NCBI GenBank assembly: GCA_027382625.1
Contig: JAJKFJ010021742.1
Span: 19,725-83,724, forward strand
DNA length: 64,000 nucleotides
DNA from: Tetmemena sp. SeJ-2015
Taxonomy: Eukaryota; Ciliophora; Spirotrichea; Sporadotrichida; Oxytrichidae
Reading direction: 5' to 3'
How positions within the stretch are numbered: the stretch's first letter is position 1; every line of letters begins with the position of its first letter. This document shows positions 62,386 through 64,000 of the stretch, one piece after another. The position numbers and the translations under genes were made by a program. The notes under the pieces were generated by a model. The model was given only the letters and a program-made list of their open reading frames with translations. It was not told where the DNA came from and did not search any database.

Positions 62386-63149
62386 TTCCATTTTTATTTA
62401 ATATCTAATTTAATTCTCTTTTTTTAATCAAATTCTCGTCTTTGTTTGAGTTGTTTTATTTATTATGATCATCCTTGAGTTTTATAAATGTGTCTTAATT
62501 TTTCCCCAAATGTTTTTTATTCGAACATTATTTTTAGATGTATCTGACAATTTAAGTTATAAGATAATTTTACCTAAAATAGCGTATAATCTATTACGAG
62601 AGCTCTCTGGTAAACTCTTTGACATATATTTTTAAAATATTGCAAGAATATTTACTATTTTAAATATAACCATTAAATTCTCTCTAGATCTCAAATTATT
62701 AAACTGTTATGGTATTTAAGAATATAATATAGAGCGGACATTACTTTATGTAGTGTGATATAGATTAGAGCAAATGAGACTAAGTTATTATCGAAAGAAA
62801 AGCAAAAGTAACCTGAATTAGACAGTACCATAATAAATAATTAACAAAATAAATCTGTCATCAAACTGAGAACAAAATAATAAGACCCTTTTAAAAACTT
62901 TAAAATCTAAATAAAATAATTTTTTGCATTTTAAGCTGAATTTCGGCCTATATGTTCAATATTTATTTATTTTTATCATATATGAGAGGGGTGTGCACTT
63001 TCATCCACCCAAAATTTTTTTAAATAAAACAATTATTTGAAAATGTTAGAATATTTAATAGTTTTCATATTTTACTAAGTCATCATCTACAAATGCTTCC
63101 TTATTAATATTATAGAGCATATTAATATTTAAAATTTTTCGAGGAATAA
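62386..63149. other. AT-rich spacer
   Basis: No supportable frame, repeat or RNA structure. Near-homopolymer A/T throughout. Confidence 0.3.
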
Positions 63150-63795
63150 TATCAAACTCTAAGAGTAGCATCTACCTATAATCATCGCATCCATTAGCAT
63201 GGATGCGATGAAGGAAACGTAGAGGATCAATGCATCATCACTATAGAAGTAATAGTAAATGCGCTCCTTCGTCTCTCGCTGATTAATGCAGCATTGCATC
63301 TTGAGAGCGCATCTAAACTTCTTTTGCGATAGAGAGTTTAGAGCTAGCAAGCTTGTACTCATTAGAAGCTTTGTATTCACTCTATGTCGCTCACTTATCT
63401 TTATACGCTGATGATTTCATATTTGAAATGATGAGTGATGAAGAGTGCAAATGAATTTTCAATTTGATAGCGTAACTTTCGTAGGAGAATTCGATGCGCA
63501 ATAGATGCGCTATGAAACGCTCTCTCGAATTATGCTAATTGCGCATTTTCTGCATATCTGAAAGGTAGAGAGAAGATGCTAGCACTGAAATGTGCGATAA
63601 TAATTTTCACTTCACCATATTTAAGTTTGAACTTGTATCTCAATAAACACTCACGGCAGTGCGCACACTAGTGATTCATGTCTGCACATGATTTATGAAT
63701 GAATCTAGCATTCATGAGCACCTAAATGCTTAGCACAAGCAGAGTTTGTAGTAAAAGAGTGCGCTCTGAGTGAAGGTGCGATAGAGTTCCACATT
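63150..63795 (-). CDS. Cys/His-rich protein coding region
   Basis: The minus strand reads EMWNSIAPSLRAHSFTTNSA, then CAKHLGAHECQIHSQIMCRH, then (one frame change near 63655) CAHCRECLLRYKFKLKYGEV and IIIAHFSASIFSLPFRYAEN. A helical part to about 63410 follows, then either SEYKASNEYKLASSKLSIAK with MRSQDAMLHQSARDEG, or the alternative frame at 63159-63380. The clustered Cys and His (CxxxH, HxC, CxH, CxHCxxC) suggest a zinc-binding fold of unknown class. GC content and codon use differ clearly from the surrounding DNA, which is why I favour a gene. Start and stop are unresolved. Confidence 0.45.
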
Positions 63796-64000
63796 TCATT
63801 AATAAAAATATATTAAGAATCTAATCAATTATAAGTATTACGATATTAGAATTGAATATTAAAATTTTTCCAGAAACAAATTAAATTCCTAATCATTAAT
63901 CAATCAATAATTAAATCAATCACTTATTAAATCATCCTATCCTTTAATCCCAACTTTAGTTAAATCGACCACTAGTACCTTCTATTATACCTAAGAAAAT
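63796..64000. other. AT-rich end of window
   Basis: Low-complexity sequence with TAAATCAATCA-type runs. No feature is supported. Confidence 0.3.

Noticed and set aside
1..64000. CRISPR arrays, rRNA genes, telomeric CCCCAAAA repeats
   Set aside because: None seen on either strand.

Overview
ORGANISM AND STATE. The window is very AT-rich. It only reads as protein if TAA and TAG are glutamine and TGA is the stop, which is the code of many ciliates. The evidence is direct. A 440-residue helicase ORF is open only with TAA/TAG read through. Paralogous copies also swap TAA for TAG at the same conserved Gln position (about 29119 versus 46345). Coding blocks of paralogous genes are interrupted at matching positions by unrelated AT-rich inserts flanked by short direct repeats. 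Removing the insert plus one repeat restores the frame in both paralogues (for example 20970-21436 with 37415-37848, and 21833-22146 with 38256-38587). These look like internal eliminated sequences (IESs) with 'pointer' repeats, so I infer germline (micronuclear) DNA of a ciliate, most like the spirotrichs. The species is not determined.

LAYOUT. 0-52 kb is a tandem array of four units of one gene family. Each full unit has a long minus-strand gene (extracellular beta-sandwich/cadherin-like repeats, then a multipass membrane region and a charged tail) and, divergently, plus-strand coding blocks with the same kind of repeats. Unit 0: minus about 2.15-3.29 kb, plus about 9.3-10.7 kb. Unit 1: minus 11.15-23.4 kb, plus 23.76-29.35 kb. 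Unit 2: minus 30.09-39.88 kb, plus 40.32-46.55 kb. Unit 3: minus 46.68-52.19 kb, followed by an unrelated plus-strand orphan CDS at 52.2-52.6 kb. From 53.7 to 58.2 kb lie a small membrane-protein fragment, a helical-protein fragment, a beta-helix repeat fragment and an ankyrin-repeat gene. From 61 to 64 kb lie two convergent related coding blocks and a Cys/His-rich gene.

MOBILE DNA. Five repeat-bounded insertions were found. (1) A 978-bp foldback element at 18076-19053 has tRNA-promoter-like boxes. (2) Two copies of a ~320-bp element (19551-19876 and 54153-54468) carry a fragment resembling a response-regulator receiver domain. (3) A 607-bp foldback element at 44548-45154 has a perfect 8-bp target duplication. 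(4) A 652-bp foldback element at 53012-53663 has a possible TAA duplication. (5) A 2.28-kb element at 58195-60471 has 398-bp terminal inverted repeats around a superfamily-3 helicase resembling the helicase half of CRESS-DNA Rep proteins. It is the best candidate for an undescribed system here.

LIMITS. Translations and alignments were done by eye. Many single-base frameshifts in homopolymers break the reading frames, so decayed genes cannot be separated from assembly errors. Boundaries of IES-interrupted genes are approximate unless a pointer is stated. No stable RNA gene or CRISPR array was recognised.
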